64,000 nucleotides of DNA from Gnetum montanum. Lineage: Eukaryota; Streptophyta; Gnetopsida; Gnetales; Gnetaceae. Location: positions 1 through 64,000 of the forward strand of contig MNCI01003064.1 of assembly GCA_015680685.1 (NCBI GenBank), given 5' to 3'. Numbering within the stretch: position 1 is the first letter of the stretch; every line of letters starts with the position of its first letter. Position numbers and translations under genes: made by a program. The notes below the pieces were generated by a model that saw only the letters and a program-made list of their open reading frames with translations, had not been told where the DNA came from and ran no database searches. Positions 11,051-22,080 of this stretch are shown here, piece after piece.

Positions 11051-13560
11051 TTCTTTGTTAATGTTAGAAGCATAGTGTTCTCTTGAGGACTTTTTGTGGA
11101 TGGGGTAGAGTTAGATGAAGTCCACATCATTTAAACCTTTTCTAGACTTGCTCGAAAGAAGGGATATTTCCTAGATCTTGGTTCACATGTCATGATGTCC
11201 TCTTATATGGTGAATGCCATTAGCACTCTTTTGTTGTAGCTATGTTGGTAGTTCTCTTTGCATGATTGGTGGTAGTATTGGTGCTAATTGATTGGAATCT
11301 TAATAATAGGGACCTAGTACTAGTTGGAACATGAAAGAATAGAATCCATGCATGAGATTATGGGTCTATGGTATTCAGGTGGATAGTAAGGAGAGGAAGT
11401 ATGAAAAAATGTATTTCCATGAAAAATAGAATGTTGTACATAATATCCATAGGGATCTGATTACCTATATGGATATTGGTATCATGGTGGTGGAATTCCT
11501 TATGATTTTGGTTGTTGTCATTGCTACTGGTATTATTCTTACAATTGAGAATAAGCTCCACTTGGATAGTATGATTACTAGTAGGGTTATTTGAAATTAC
11601 CTTGTGAATAAGCTAATCACCTGATAATTTGTTTCTTGACAAACTTTGGATTGAGTACATATTCCTTGGACTCTTGTAACTAAGCCATGATAGGGTAACA
11701 TCCCTTAGGATTTTCATATTTGTGCACTTTACAACCTTCTTTATCTTCTAAAATTGATCTATTACTTTCTCGACCATAGCAACTTTCCCTTTATTTTTGT
11801 AGTTTTCATGTTAATAGTTTCCTTTTTCCCTTTTTGTCCTTACTTCTATTAAAGGTTTTTTGAGTCCTTTCCTTCACTATCTTGAGTGATATAGTAAACT
11901 TCTCATCCACAAAATCCCACATTTTATCTACCTTTATTACAATATCATTGACTAATTTTTAGATAGTTAGAATCTTCCACTAGATTAGATCTTTTAATGT
12001 TTCTTCTTGTTGTGATTCACATATTCTTACATTCCTTTTTCTAATTGATGGATCTCTATTATACTATTTAGCTCATTCTCTTTTCCTTAGCTCTCCTTTT
12101 TCTTTCATTACTTGTTCTATCAACCATTAGATTCCATGAGTGTTCATCTTAGATAATCTACCTTGGGCATATACTCCAAGGGTTTCTCTTATTTTGTTTC
12201 TTAGCCCACGATGATATGCCATAGTTATTCCCATTGGGAGAATCCATGGCCTAAGCATCTATGCAATAAGGAATAATACTTTATCATTACTGCATCAATG
12301 GAATCATGTGTCCCTTGTTTCCATCCTTGGATATGTTTTATCAAATTTGACACTTTGGTATAAGTTTGATGCTTATCATTAAATAGCTAGCATGATACTC
12401 CATCTTTGAATTGATTTTGGCTCTACGGATCTATAATAGTCCTTTGCTTTATGAGTATTCTAGAAAGCAACAATTTTTACTAAGCATCATGGAAGTCTTG
12501 AAGATGGTGTTATGGATTTGCATTATATCTACCTTTAAATTTTTAGATAATATTCATGTAATGTCTCTTGATGCAACTATCCCTTTAATTTATGATAGGA
12601 ATGTACACAGCTTGTTTGATGTTGATCATGTTGAGAGTAGCCAATAAATATTATTCATAGTTTTGAGTTCTTGAGCTCTATTGTAGTGGTAACCCCTCTA
12701 ATTCTCATGATGCTCTCTCCTTTCATATCTGATCTTTTCTTCCCTATCTTCATAGTCATCTTCCTCTTCATCAACATGCCTTCTTCTATATGCATATCTA
12801 GCATAAACTCATCTTCTTCTTTCCTCATCATGATTACTTAGTCTTCATTCTTTCTTGTTAGAATATGTTGATGAATTTAAGGAAGAAGATGGAGGTGTAG
12901 GAGAATAGTGTCATCTAATTCTCCTTCTATGGCTCATTAAATTATCTCTTCTTCATTCATTGAAGGTCTTAGGCCTTGAATTCCCTCTAAATTTGAAGTC
13001 CTTGGTTCTTCTAAGGGTTTCTACAATAATTGAATGAAGTTTTATTTTAACAAGATCTTCAATGTAAATGATTGATATTTGGGAATGAGTTTCATGAGTT
13101 TGATATAATTTCTTAGTGTGGAATAGAGCATATTTTTTTTCTTCTAAGGCAATTATCTGTGATGCTTTATTTCTTTGTATTTTTCATATCTTGTTTCCAT
13201 GATGGTATCCCTTCTTTCTTAAGCCTCCATTGGCCAATATGACCTATTCCTGTTTCTGGTGACTTGATTTCATTCTTGTACATGTTAAGATTTAGCATCA
13301 TGAGGGCTACCTAAAGCATTAAAGTTGTTGAACATTTACATGGTAAGACAATGTTAACATGTATGTCTCTCCATTTGAGTTGTTTATCCTCATGAAAACT
13401 AAATGTAAAATCAGGATAATAAGGATTAGTATGAGTATTGAAATTTTGGTTTGTGTTAGTGCACTTCAGTCTTCTTCATTGTAATCTTTTTCATGACTTT
13501 TATTAAGATCAATAACAAGTGGATATTTTACTCTAGTTGGAGAAGCCATTTTGGTTTATT
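11050..13560 (-). pseudogene. Athila-like gag remnant of element C
   Basis: Long, heavily broken Gag region on the minus strand, between protease and primer site. It contains a Tyr/His/Asn-rich part (11340-11600) comparable to the Pro/Tyr-rich Gag C-terminus in A and B, and a Lys/Glu-rich coil-like part at about 11750-12120. The Gag core lies near 12130-12420. No open frame longer than about 70 codons remains. The call rests mainly on position in element C and scattered similarity to B. Confidence 0.6.
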
Positions 13561-13675
13561 TATTGCTTAAGTGGGTATACATTTTTAATAAATTATTCTA
13601 AGTGTGAAATATATACTTTATAATTGTTGATACAATGAACTTTATAAAATCAACTAACTAGAAAACATTGACACA

Positions 13676-13694
13676 TCCTTGGCAACGATGCTAA
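13676..13694 (-). other. Degraded tRNA-Asp-type primer-binding site (element C)
   Basis: Minus-sense TTAGCATCGTTGCCAAGG immediately follows the LTR end and matches the primer sites of B and D with a few substitutions. It sets the orientation of element C. Confidence 0.6.
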
Positions 13695-14537
13695 TGATAA
13701 GCAGATGGGTATTCCAACATTCAACCATACAAGTCACAAGTATTCACATATGACTAGATTATAATATGCAAATGAGTAATGTGAGTATACTAACGAGTTG
13801 ATATTAGGTTCATGATCATTGTCTTCCCACTTAGATTTTGTGAGGTGCAAATCATATGGTTTAACTCTTAGTGAGGTATATGATAAACTGATGTTGAGTG
13901 GCTCTTAATAACACCAAGTGTAAATATGGTAAAAATTCTTGTAAATTCTAGGTATAACATATATATAAAAATATTCTATCCTATGATGATAAGCATCCTT
14001 TCCTAGTTTTTTGTACATGTTCTAGGCTCATGAAACTAATACTAGGATTACCAAGTAACTTTACTATTGAGTGAATCAAGCAAAGTCACTACTAGGTTAC
14101 CAAAAAATTACACTTTATACTTGAAACTAGTTGTACTTATTCTAACTCACTATTAGACATTGAAATAGTAAATGAATTTGTAAATGTAAATGACTAAATA
14201 AAAGTAACCATTATGGAAAAGTAAAAATATGCTATGTGAGATGCTACAATGTTGGAGAATAATCTCAATCTTTATTGTTGTTCATAAATTATGTCCAAAA
14301 ATAGTCCACTCGAATAAAGGTTCCATATAACTATAATTCACCACACTATGGGAATTCACTCTAACTATAACTATACAAAAACCAAACTATAAGAATGTCA
14401 CTAAGTTTTGGCAAAAACATGTTCCTTTGTTGTGATGGTGGGTTGGTATTTATAGACATGACTATGGCCCACTACATCATATCTATGATGACATATGCAG
14501 AGCTATGATATCATTGCTGCAATATCGTAGACTCACA
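13695..14537 (-). repeat. 5' LTR of element C
   Basis: Diverged member of the same LTR family as A, B and D. Plus coordinates begin TGATAAG and end GTAGACTCACA, where B has AGACTCATCA. Shared blocks include CATTCAACCATACAAG near the left end, TACCAAGTAACTTTACTA, and a TATTTATAGACATG TATA region at about 14450-14462. Sparse ATATC-type palindromes (14475-14528) occur in the promoter part. No partner LTR was found to the left, so C has lost its 3' end. Confidence 0.7.
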
Positions 14538-14789
14538 TAATTCACATTTTATCAATATCTTTCATATTTTTTTAATAAGTCATTATAATGTTTCTCTTTC
14601 ATAATTTGTTATCTCTCTAAGAATAAATATCTTCAACATATTGGTAATTAGAGGCCTATTACTATTCTTAACAATAATCATCAAAATTTTAGCTACTCAT
14701 CTTAATTTCTAATTTTGAGAATTTATTTACAATTGATAATAATTTGAATTATGATTTTCCAGGTATTTCTTTAGAAGGATGGTAGATCT

Positions 14790-15150
14790 ATTTTTCCTTT
14801 TAATTTGAAAGTTTCTTACAAGATTATTACAAAGAATGATTTTATCCATAACAAATTCAATAAGACATCAAAAGTATAATTATCATCATATTGTTGGATG
14901 AGGAAAATGAAAGATATTTTTGGAGTTCCTATATTTCTTAAAATTTTTATTTTTTATAGTATCTTATTCATTAAGGTCTTATTATCGACACTCATCAAAA
15001 ACACATGAGAAATTTTTCTCCTCAATGTCCTATTTATAATAGAGAATATTTAGTTTTTTATGTTCTTCTGAGTGTCATGTTACTTAGCATGCTTCAAAAT
15101 AGATATAAAAAATTTGTAACAACTTTCAAACAAGTATTAATGAAGTCATT
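14790..15150 (+). pseudogene. L1-type LINE 3' ORF2 tail (zf-RVT region)
   Basis: Non-LTR retrotransposon fragment. Two overlapping frames together give the end of a plant L1 ORF2. KVSYKIITKNDFIHNKFN comes first (about 14808-14870), and then KMKDIFGVPIFLKIFIF. The zinc-binding RVT-associated segment follows at about 14945-15090: LIIDTHQKHMRNFSPQ, then CPIYNRE (consensus CPxCxxxxE) and a degenerate HxxxxC segment. Several stops and at least one frameshift are present. RT itself is not visible upstream. The assignment is by motif recall only. Confidence 0.5.
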
Positions 15151-16739
15151 TTTAGTGATTATATTTCTTTTCCTAGTTACTTTCTTTGGATTTGAAGTTA
15201 TCTTTGACCACTTGTTCTCTACTCTATTTATAAGCTTTAGTGTGCAATTATTTTCCAATAGTAAGAGCATAACTATGATCTTTCTTTAGGAACCAAATAC
15301 CAAATTCTAAAAGATGTCACTTTTCAGCTACAACTTCAAGAAAAAAAGCTCATAGTGAAAGTTGAACAATTAATTTATTTTCTATAGTAATAATTTCTTT
15401 TTATATTGAAGGCTCATGAATGGGAAGCTTTTAACTTTTATCACTATTTTCTCTTTATTTATAATTGTTGTATTCTTTTATCCTTAGAGATATTTTTCTC
15501 CTCCTTATTATAATAAACACTTTAGTAATAAGTGAATACACATTGGGTACTTTTAAATGAGGGCATGAAATAATACTTTCCTTATCGTAGAGGGGAGAGT
15601 TTTCAGAATTGGTTGTAAATATGAAAAGATGAAAAGGAATTCCCAAAATTATTTGGCTTGTTCTTTATACTCTCTCTTTGATGATATGATGTATTCTGAA
15701 TTTTTTAAATATTATCATTCATTTTTTTAGGGTTTGGCACCCTCCCTTTCTATTCTATTTTTAGTTTTGTGGAAAATGTTAAGATTATAAACAAGATGTA
15801 GAAAATATTTAGAACTAATGTAATTCAAATGATTAAGATCATTTTTAAAAAACATGAAGTATAAACAATAAAATGTGAAGTGATCCTTGGAGACAATGTA
15901 TTGGTACCATTAGTTAACTATGTCAACATTGATTGAGGTTCAGAGGTGGAGTTTCAAAAAGAAACTCTTGACACTCAGACTAGGGCCAATAATAATGAGA
16001 ACAACAATGATATGAATAACACCAACTCTATAACATTTAATTATCAACGAAGATTCCTATAGCTTTCCATGTTGAATAATAGAGATGGTGAGCATAAGAT
16101 CATGCCAAAGGGAGTCATTGATCTATTGAAGATCAAGCAACAAGTTTGAAATAAATGTCAAGCTCCTTCAAATGACTTCTTGTGCATCTAGCAAAAAACC
16201 TATACTTTTTGAACCTACCCCTTTAATTTTCATTTCAATAATGTTGTAGTTCATTATTGTGCATATTTCAGTTTACTAATTTATCAATGTGAAGGAGAAA
16301 TTTCCTGCAATGCCCTATCCATGTGAAATTCTAATACTATACCATATTGGTGAAGCTGCATGAACTATGTACAATACATAAATCAAGGAGATGGAAATGA
16401 AGGCATTACTAGATGCTTTTCATCTTCCATCAAAAGTAGTAGTTGTAGCAAGACAACCATAGCCTTAGCCTTAGCTACCACTACCATGTGCACTAGAGCC
16501 TAGTGACGGTCCTTTAGCCCCTTAGGAGTCTTCACCTTTTAGCACTATTTGATCTTCTCTTTGTCTTCAAAAATTAGAAGATCCTGGCTATTCATTTTTT
16601 TAAGGGTATTCAATTTTGTTGTCTAGGTTACCCATTTTTGGAAATTTTATAATTCTGTACAATTTTACACTTAGATTTAGTTAGTTAGAGTTTGTCAGTC
16701 AATAATTCTATACTTTTTAATTTTGTAAGAAGATCGATC
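15151..16739 (+). other. Interior of Athila-relative G, weak coding remnants only
   Basis: AT-rich sequence without a sustained frame. In plus sense, 16080-16560 retains fragments of one frame broken by stops that replace Gln or Trp codons. GVIDLLKIKQQV appears near 16111-16150, and a Gln/Pro run (QP-stop-P-stop-P-stop-LPLP) at about 16457-16490. The right end runs into the 3' end of element G, so it probably belongs to that element's post-pol part. I recognise no function. Confidence 0.35.
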
Positions 16740-17280
16740 CAATTTTTGTTCACTCAAGAATGAATTTTCCCTTAGTAGTGGGGGTATGATGAATCATTCA
16801 ATAGGCTACATTAATTGGCATGCATCAACACAACCGTATTGATGCATCGTTAGATGTGTGGAATTACTCCTTCACCCCTTGTAGTAGCCCCTTAGTACCA
16901 TCAATTGGTCATGGCCTTGGTTATCTCATTTGTTATAGTTTTTGATGATATTATTTAGGTTGTGATGTGTTGGCTAGTGTTATCCATTGGATTTGTTAAT
17001 AGACGATTTACTATTTCACAAATTGTTAAAGTTTTATCATGTTATGTGACGAATATTCAAATTATTATTATTATAAAGTTTTAATTTTAGTTCATATGTT
17101 CTAATGTTTTATGTTTTAAATAAGTTTAATGCTTACATTTTTTATGTCATGGGCTATGTTAGTTAAGTATGCAAAGCAACCATAATGTAAACTAGGTTGT
17201 AATGGTTATAAACAATTTGCCAATTTTAGGCCATGGTGGGTAGTATGTTTTGTTAGTTTTAGGCCATGGTAGGAAAGCTA
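16740..17280 (+). repeat. 3' end and LTR start of Athila-relative G
   Basis: The plus sequence at 16740-16785 (CTCAAGAATGAATTTTCCC, then AGTAGTGGGGGTA) matches the 3' ends of A (32380-32414) and B (34017-34065, minus). In both it is directly followed by the LTR. Here the LTR-like start is TGATGAATCATTC at 16786, with GATGCATC palindromes instead of GATATC. The end of this LTR could not be located. Two copies of TTTTAGGCCATGGT lie at 17224-17273. Confidence 0.5.
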
Positions 17281-18437
17281 CAATTTGATGAAAATAATCT
17301 ATAAATGTATAAAATAATAATTTTTTAGCTTAAGTTAACTCAAAAATGCTAAATATTTTTATTCCTAGCATTTGGATGGTAATGGGATAGCATGTGAGCA
17401 CTACGGGTTATATCCACAACATGTAAGGCCTGATGGGGTAGCATGTAAGCAACAAGGATAAGATTGATAGTATGTGGAATCCAAATTGCCAATATATGAC
17501 TACTCTATGTAAACATCACCTGTCTAACACATCATACAAGGCTAATGTACATAATCACATTAGTTAACCATGTAAAGACATCATAATCATAACATATAAA
17601 GTGTAATTATAATAAGCTAAGTTGTTGCCAATAACTCATCAAGATTAGACACGTAATATATAGATCATAACTGTACTATCATATCCAATATCTCTAAAAG
17701 AAATGTAACATTATTTTTGTTGGAGAAATTCTTAAACTATTGAGGTTCATGATATTGTAGTAGATTCAATTCTAATTTTTAGAATGTTCACCCAGCCTCA
17801 AACCTAGAGATGTGATGGTTACCATTTTTTCTTTCTCACATATGCCCACTATTCTTTTTCTAGTAAAGACTATATTCTTCTTATAAAGTATCTTCTACCA
17901 TCCCTATTTCATAGAAGTCTTCAAGTGTGTCATCTATCTGAGGATAGAATGTATGAATTAGAAGATCTTTTTCATTGATTTGAGTTCAATATTTGAAGTT
18001 TGTTGATCCTATAGCTATAGCTTACTAGCCAAACAGAAGTAACTTTTTAATACTAGTATGCAAAAATAACTTGAAACATAACCTACTTCCTATAGTGACA
18101 TATCCACTACCATAATGCATATCTACAGGAATGTAACCTATTAACATGAGAGAATCAAATAAATTCTTATCTCTAAAAGAAAGAGTGAATTTCGAAAGTG
18201 TGACTACAAGAGTGTATGTTTCTAAGTGTTCTTTTGATTATGTGATGATTGCATCTTCAAATTTCTTAAAATGTTTATCGACTAGGGCAATTCAATAAGG
18301 GTTCCTCAATCTATAGTTGAAATGATGGATATGAATATCGATTTTGGCTATATGAATATAGTTATATTCATGTCTTTTCCATTTCTCAACCTTCCTTAGG
18401 GTAAAAAATGAGAGTGATACTAGTGATAAATTGAAAC
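17281..18437. other. No gene recognised
   Basis: AT-rich intergenic or decayed repeat sequence. A loose repetition of 'gatagcatgt...caac' phrases lies at 17390-17480. No conserved frame, RNA gene or LTR boundary was seen on either strand. Confidence 0.4.
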
Positions 18438-18790
18438 CACTAATCTCAAGGTCGGACTCGCTAAAGTACATACATTGAAAAGATTACATGGGATTAAGAC
18501 TACTAAGAGGAAAGATCTCATGTTCATTTGGAAGTGGAGGTAGCGAAGAACACGATGAACCAGTATAGAAATGAGACAAATAACAAGTGAAAGATGTAGA
18601 GTTACTTGACATGTTCCTATCTGAAGCCATGGGAAGTGATAAGAGAGCATTGAGAAGACCTGATTTGGAATAGCATGGCAACTTACTTTGCCTTCACCAA
18701 TGGCCTTAATGCATGCCTTACCTCTCTAGTAGATTTTCTAGTTCAATAAGTCTCCAAGGACTATAGCTAGTCACATAGGAAGTAGAGCCT
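18438..18790 (-). repeat. Left arm of 350-bp inverted repeat; copy of 5' part of CCR4-like gene
   Basis: Reverse complement of 18885-19235 with moderate divergence and a spacer of roughly 95 bp. Read on the minus strand it starts with an ATG at 18681 and stays open to 18484 (65 codons). It contains LLSLPMASDRNMS, then YLSHFYTGSSCS and PLSSLNPM. The plus-strand right arm encodes the matching MVSDRNMLGTS, then HLSHFYIVSSCS and PLSSLNPI. The two arms would fold into a long hairpin if transcribed through. Confidence 0.8.
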
Positions 18791-18884
18791 CAAAAGAACT
18801 TGTAGTAAGCGATATAGAGAATTAGAGTTGGCATCAGGGCCAAGTTTTAGTTCTCTATACCCCTTGCTACGCATGATTTCAAGG

Positions 18885-19235
18885 TTCTATTTCTTGTGTG
18901 ACTAGTTGTAGTTCTTGGAGAATTATTGGACTAGCATATCTACTAGAGGCATAAGGAACATAGTAAGGCCATTAGTAAAGGTGAAGTAAGTCATGGCGCT
19001 ATTCAAGATCAGGTCCTCTTGGAACTCTCCTATCACTTCTCATGGTTTCAGATAGGAACATGTTAGGTACCTCTACATCTTACACTCATCATTTATCTCA
19101 TTTCTATATAGTGTCATCATGTTCTTTGTTACCTTTGTTTAACATGCAACGTGAGATGTATCCTCTTAGTAGTCTTAATCCTATCCAGTCTTTTCAATGT
19201 ATGCACTTTAGCAAGTATGACCTTAAGATTAGTGC
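18885..19235 (+). repeat. Right arm of the 350-bp inverted repeat
   Basis: Contains a candidate start (ATG at 18993) and the N-terminal frame that leads into the exonuclease pseudogene. Pairing with the left arm extends from about 18885 (TTCTTGTGTGACTAG) to about 19235 (CCTTAAGATTAGTG), after which the similarity stops abruptly. Confidence 0.8.
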
Positions 19236-20043
19236 TTCTAGTTCAGACAAGGTGTATGATACCTATAAAGAGTAATAGCCTAGAAGAAAATCCAAGAACA
19301 AGAATGAAAGTTGCAACATACAATGTGCTTGCAAGATTCCTAGATAATGAAAAATAACAACCACTATGTTCACCATGGACCTTAGACTAGCATGAATATC
19401 AATATCCATACATCTTAGCAGAGTTACAAGATTTGGATGTTGATGTCTTATGTCTACAACAAGTCTTGCCATGGGAATTCCTATACTAGTTTCAACTAGA
19501 CTTAGAGAAGATGGGATACGAAGGTATTTACAATCAAAAAGGTTCTTATGGAAGTTCTTCTTTTGATTTGTATAGATTAGCCTATTGCAAAAATCACAAC
19601 ATGAATGATTGTGCAATATTTTATAAAGAAGCAAAGTTTGAATTAGTACAAATATTTGAATGGATTTTAGAAAATATGATTTTTGAAATCCCAGAACTTT
19701 CAATCATGGGTAAGAAAGAATAGTCAAGGTTCCAAATAAACCACATTGCTTTGATACTAAAAATTCATTTATCAAGAATATGTGTATGTATAGTTAATAC
19801 ACATTTAATTATCAAAACAACATGTCCAACTATTAGACTATGTCAAGGAGCATACTTGATTAAGCAAATAAAGAAAAGTTTGAAGAGTAAGTTATTTTTA
19901 TTATATATCGATCCAGTGTCAATTATCCTCTGTGGAGACATCAATGTAAAACTTGGAAGTAGGATTTATTAATTCTTACAATATGGATATGTTAAAGAAT
20001 CCTTGGAATATGAACCCAATTTGAAGAATATGTTTTCATCAAT
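18993..20043 (+). pseudogene. CCR4/Angel-like exonuclease-endonuclease-phosphatase pseudogene
   Basis: Decayed copy of a gene of the endonuclease/exonuclease/phosphatase fold, closest in my recall to plant CCR4-like (Angel/HESPERIN-type) poly(A) deadenylases. After a +1 shift near 19255 one frame runs from about 19290 to 20043. Motifs in order: MKVATYNVLARF (19304); ILAELQDLDVDVLCLQQV (about 19407-19470); MGYEGIYNQKGSYGS (19511); NDCAIFYKEAKFELV (about 19605); CVCIVNTHL (about 19785); ILCGDIN (about 19924); FLQYGYVKESLEYE. Stops lie at 19355, 19388, 19487, 19721 and 19970. The Mg-binding Glu of LQEV is Gln here. No introns are evident, so it may be a retrocopy. Its 5' part is duplicated in inverted orientation to the left. 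Confidence 0.7.
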
Positions 20044-20174
20044 TTAACGTGCAATTCCATTAGCAAGTGCATATTTAACTTAGTTCGAATCTTCAATAGA
20101 TAAATTAGATAACAAAATTCATAAACACATAGTTTTGATGAATAGTATTCATCAAGAATCATAGTTCAATCTTT

Positions 20175-20405
20175 TCTAACAACAATAATTCCATCAATAT
20201 TACTAAAAATCCTATTCAACATTCTTGAACCAAGCACATTAAAACTCATCATCATTTTATCCATTAACATACTCAACAAGGGCATGTAAAATTGGAGTTC
20301 ATTGGTACCACCAATCAATTAGCTAATGCTTATACAAAATTCCTTCACAAAAAACACTTAGCTTGCCTATGTAAAGATATGGGAATAGGATCCTATCCTA
20401 GAAAG
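20175..20405 (+). pseudogene. Ty1/copia RNase H C-terminal fragment
   Basis: The plus-strand frame reads NITKNPIQHS-stop-TKHIKTHHHFI, then VKLEFIGTTNQLANAYTKFL and HLACLCKDMGIG. This is the classical end of copia RNase H (NPxxHxRTKHIDIRxHFI, EFIxTxxQxADxxTKxL). Two stops replace expected residues. It directly follows the exonuclease pseudogene with no visible LTR. Confidence 0.85.
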
Positions 20406-20900
20406 ATACTTCCCTTTCCATGCTTGATTAGAAAATTAGGTAAGAGGGGAGGGATAGCTTGCTATGCCAAAAACATAATCCATAGGGCTCTTGCTGCATC
20501 ATGAGAAGAAATTATGAAAGACAAAGCTCATGCTAAGTTCCAAGAGGAAGCATTGCTAACATTGTCACTTGTGTAAGAAACATCCATAGTTGACGAGCAA
20601 CAAAGTTGACTTTGGGAGCAGCAACAATAGCATGCTCAACCTCATTGTTCATGTCCATGGTTCATGAACCTTGTTAGCATAAGGATGGCCCTATCATATG
20701 GGGAATTCACATTGGTAGAATGCATCGAATTAAAAAAAATTCATTGAGATGTGGACATGTTTCATGGTAATGGTGAATACAGTGTCTAGACCCTTGAGAC
20801 CAAGTTTATAACAGATTGGACTAGGCTCAACCATGCCTTCCCACACCTTTAAAAATCTGCTCCAAGGGACCAATGTTATCTCCATGATCAAGAAATGCAA
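20406..20900. other. Unassigned sequence
   Basis: No conserved domain seen. A weak plus-strand frame with stops (FTLVECIELKK near 20712) runs toward the inverted repeat. It may belong to the same unknown repeat. Confidence 0.3.
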
Positions 20901-21244
20901 ACACATCCAAAAATAATTCAAAGAGTAGGACAAGAAGTCTAAGGCTGCAACCATGGCTAAAACAACATGATCAATCCATGGAGGAAGTCTTAATGATCCA
21001 TGGATGCATTCATTGTTCCTCAGGACCAGAAATTTTAAAGGTGCAAGTATTGTATGATTTGACCCTGCCAAATTATGAAATATAGGGAAAGATATACATT
21101 TTCACCTTTAAAATTTCTGTTCTCAAGGAACCATGAATGTGTCCATGGATCATCAAGACTTCCTCTTTGGATGGGCCATGTCCTTTTAGCCATGGTTTCG
21201 GCCTTAGAATTCTTGTCCTACCCTTGGAATTATTTTTGGATGTG
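20901..21244. repeat. Inverted repeat, two arms of about 150 bp
   Basis: Left arm about 20901-21047 and right arm about 21098-21244 are reverse complements with moderate divergence and a loop near 50 bp. Read outward from the loop they encode matching peptides: PLKFLVLRNNECIHGSLRL on minus, PLKFLFSRNHECVHGSSRL on plus. Both then continue with HVVLAMVAALDFLSY and HVLLAMVSALEFLSY. No terminal target duplication was recognised, so fold-back element, MITE or inverted gene fragment all remain possible. Confidence 0.8.
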
Positions 21245-21249
21245 TATCA

Positions 21250-22080
21250 TAGATACGATAATTGATAAGACATTTTAAAGTCATGAAATGATTTGTAGTA
21301 GAATGCTACTGCTTAAATCCTTCTTGGAAAATTGCATGCATCTAATTGTTTTCAACTTATCTTCGAAGTCTAGATTCTAGAATAGTGCCCAAAAGCTTGA
21401 CAAAGATATTGTTGATTACAACTAGTCTATAATTTTAGATTTTTTTTCCTTTTCTAAAACATCATAATTGGTTTATTGATGCATCATTCCTTTGTTAACA
21501 TCACTTACATAGCAAAATTTAACTTCTTCTAAATAGCATTCCATACCAATGGCCCTTCTCATGTAAACATTTCACCATATAAGTTTACATTAATCAATTT
21601 TCCTTATGTAAATCTTTTTATCTCTTACATTACATCATTAAACGATGTGAACAATGAGTTACCATTGTCATGACACTCTTCCATTTTTTTGTCTATGAAA
21701 TAAAGCTAAATAACAATTTTCAATATCTTTGAGAGAGAAAGCATAGCTTGTTCTTCTCTTTCTTTGAATTAAATGCCAAAAATATTTTAGGTCTTTCTTT
21801 ATGATTTTTATTAAACTAGTCCATCTTTATTTGATAAATTCTCTCTTGTTAGTTTGAATTAGATTTTTATATAACTTGTTAATCTCTAGTGACTTCTAAG
21901 TCTTCAATAAAATTTTAGCTATCTTACATTCTTCATCAAACCATTATTGATTGTGTATATTTTAGCCTTTGAAAATATCAAGGCAAGCTCTAATTAAAGT
22001 TTTTCTAAGACACATAGATGGATTCCAAATCTTCTTAATTTCATTTAAAAATATTTTTTCATTTTTGGAGTTATTTTGAA
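21250..22080 (-). pseudogene. Non-LTR (LINE) reverse transcriptase fragment
   Basis: Minus-strand remnant of a LINE ORF2. The pre-RT part at about 21790-21960 reads WFDEECKIAKILLK, then NLIQTNKREFIK and FWHLIQRKR. The RT entry at about 21290-21430 reads NYRLVVINNIFVKLLGTILE, then ENN-stop-MHAIFQEGF, corresponding to RT blocks NYRxIxxxxxxxKLxxxIL and GFRxxxST. Both a start and an end are missing and stops are frequent. It abuts the inverted repeat on the left. Confidence 0.7.

Noticed and set aside
15893-15925. TCCTTGGAGACAATG...GGTACCATTAG as a primer-binding site
   Set aside because: It resembles the tRNA-Asp site only loosely, has an insertion in the middle, and no LTR end is adjacent.
19304-20043. 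Exonuclease-like frame as the APE endonuclease of a LINE
   Set aside because: The motif order and the NVLARF, GYEGIYNQK and DCAIFYK segments fit CCR4/Angel-like proteins better. No LINE RT follows in the same orientation; the LINE RT at 21250-22080 is on the other strand.
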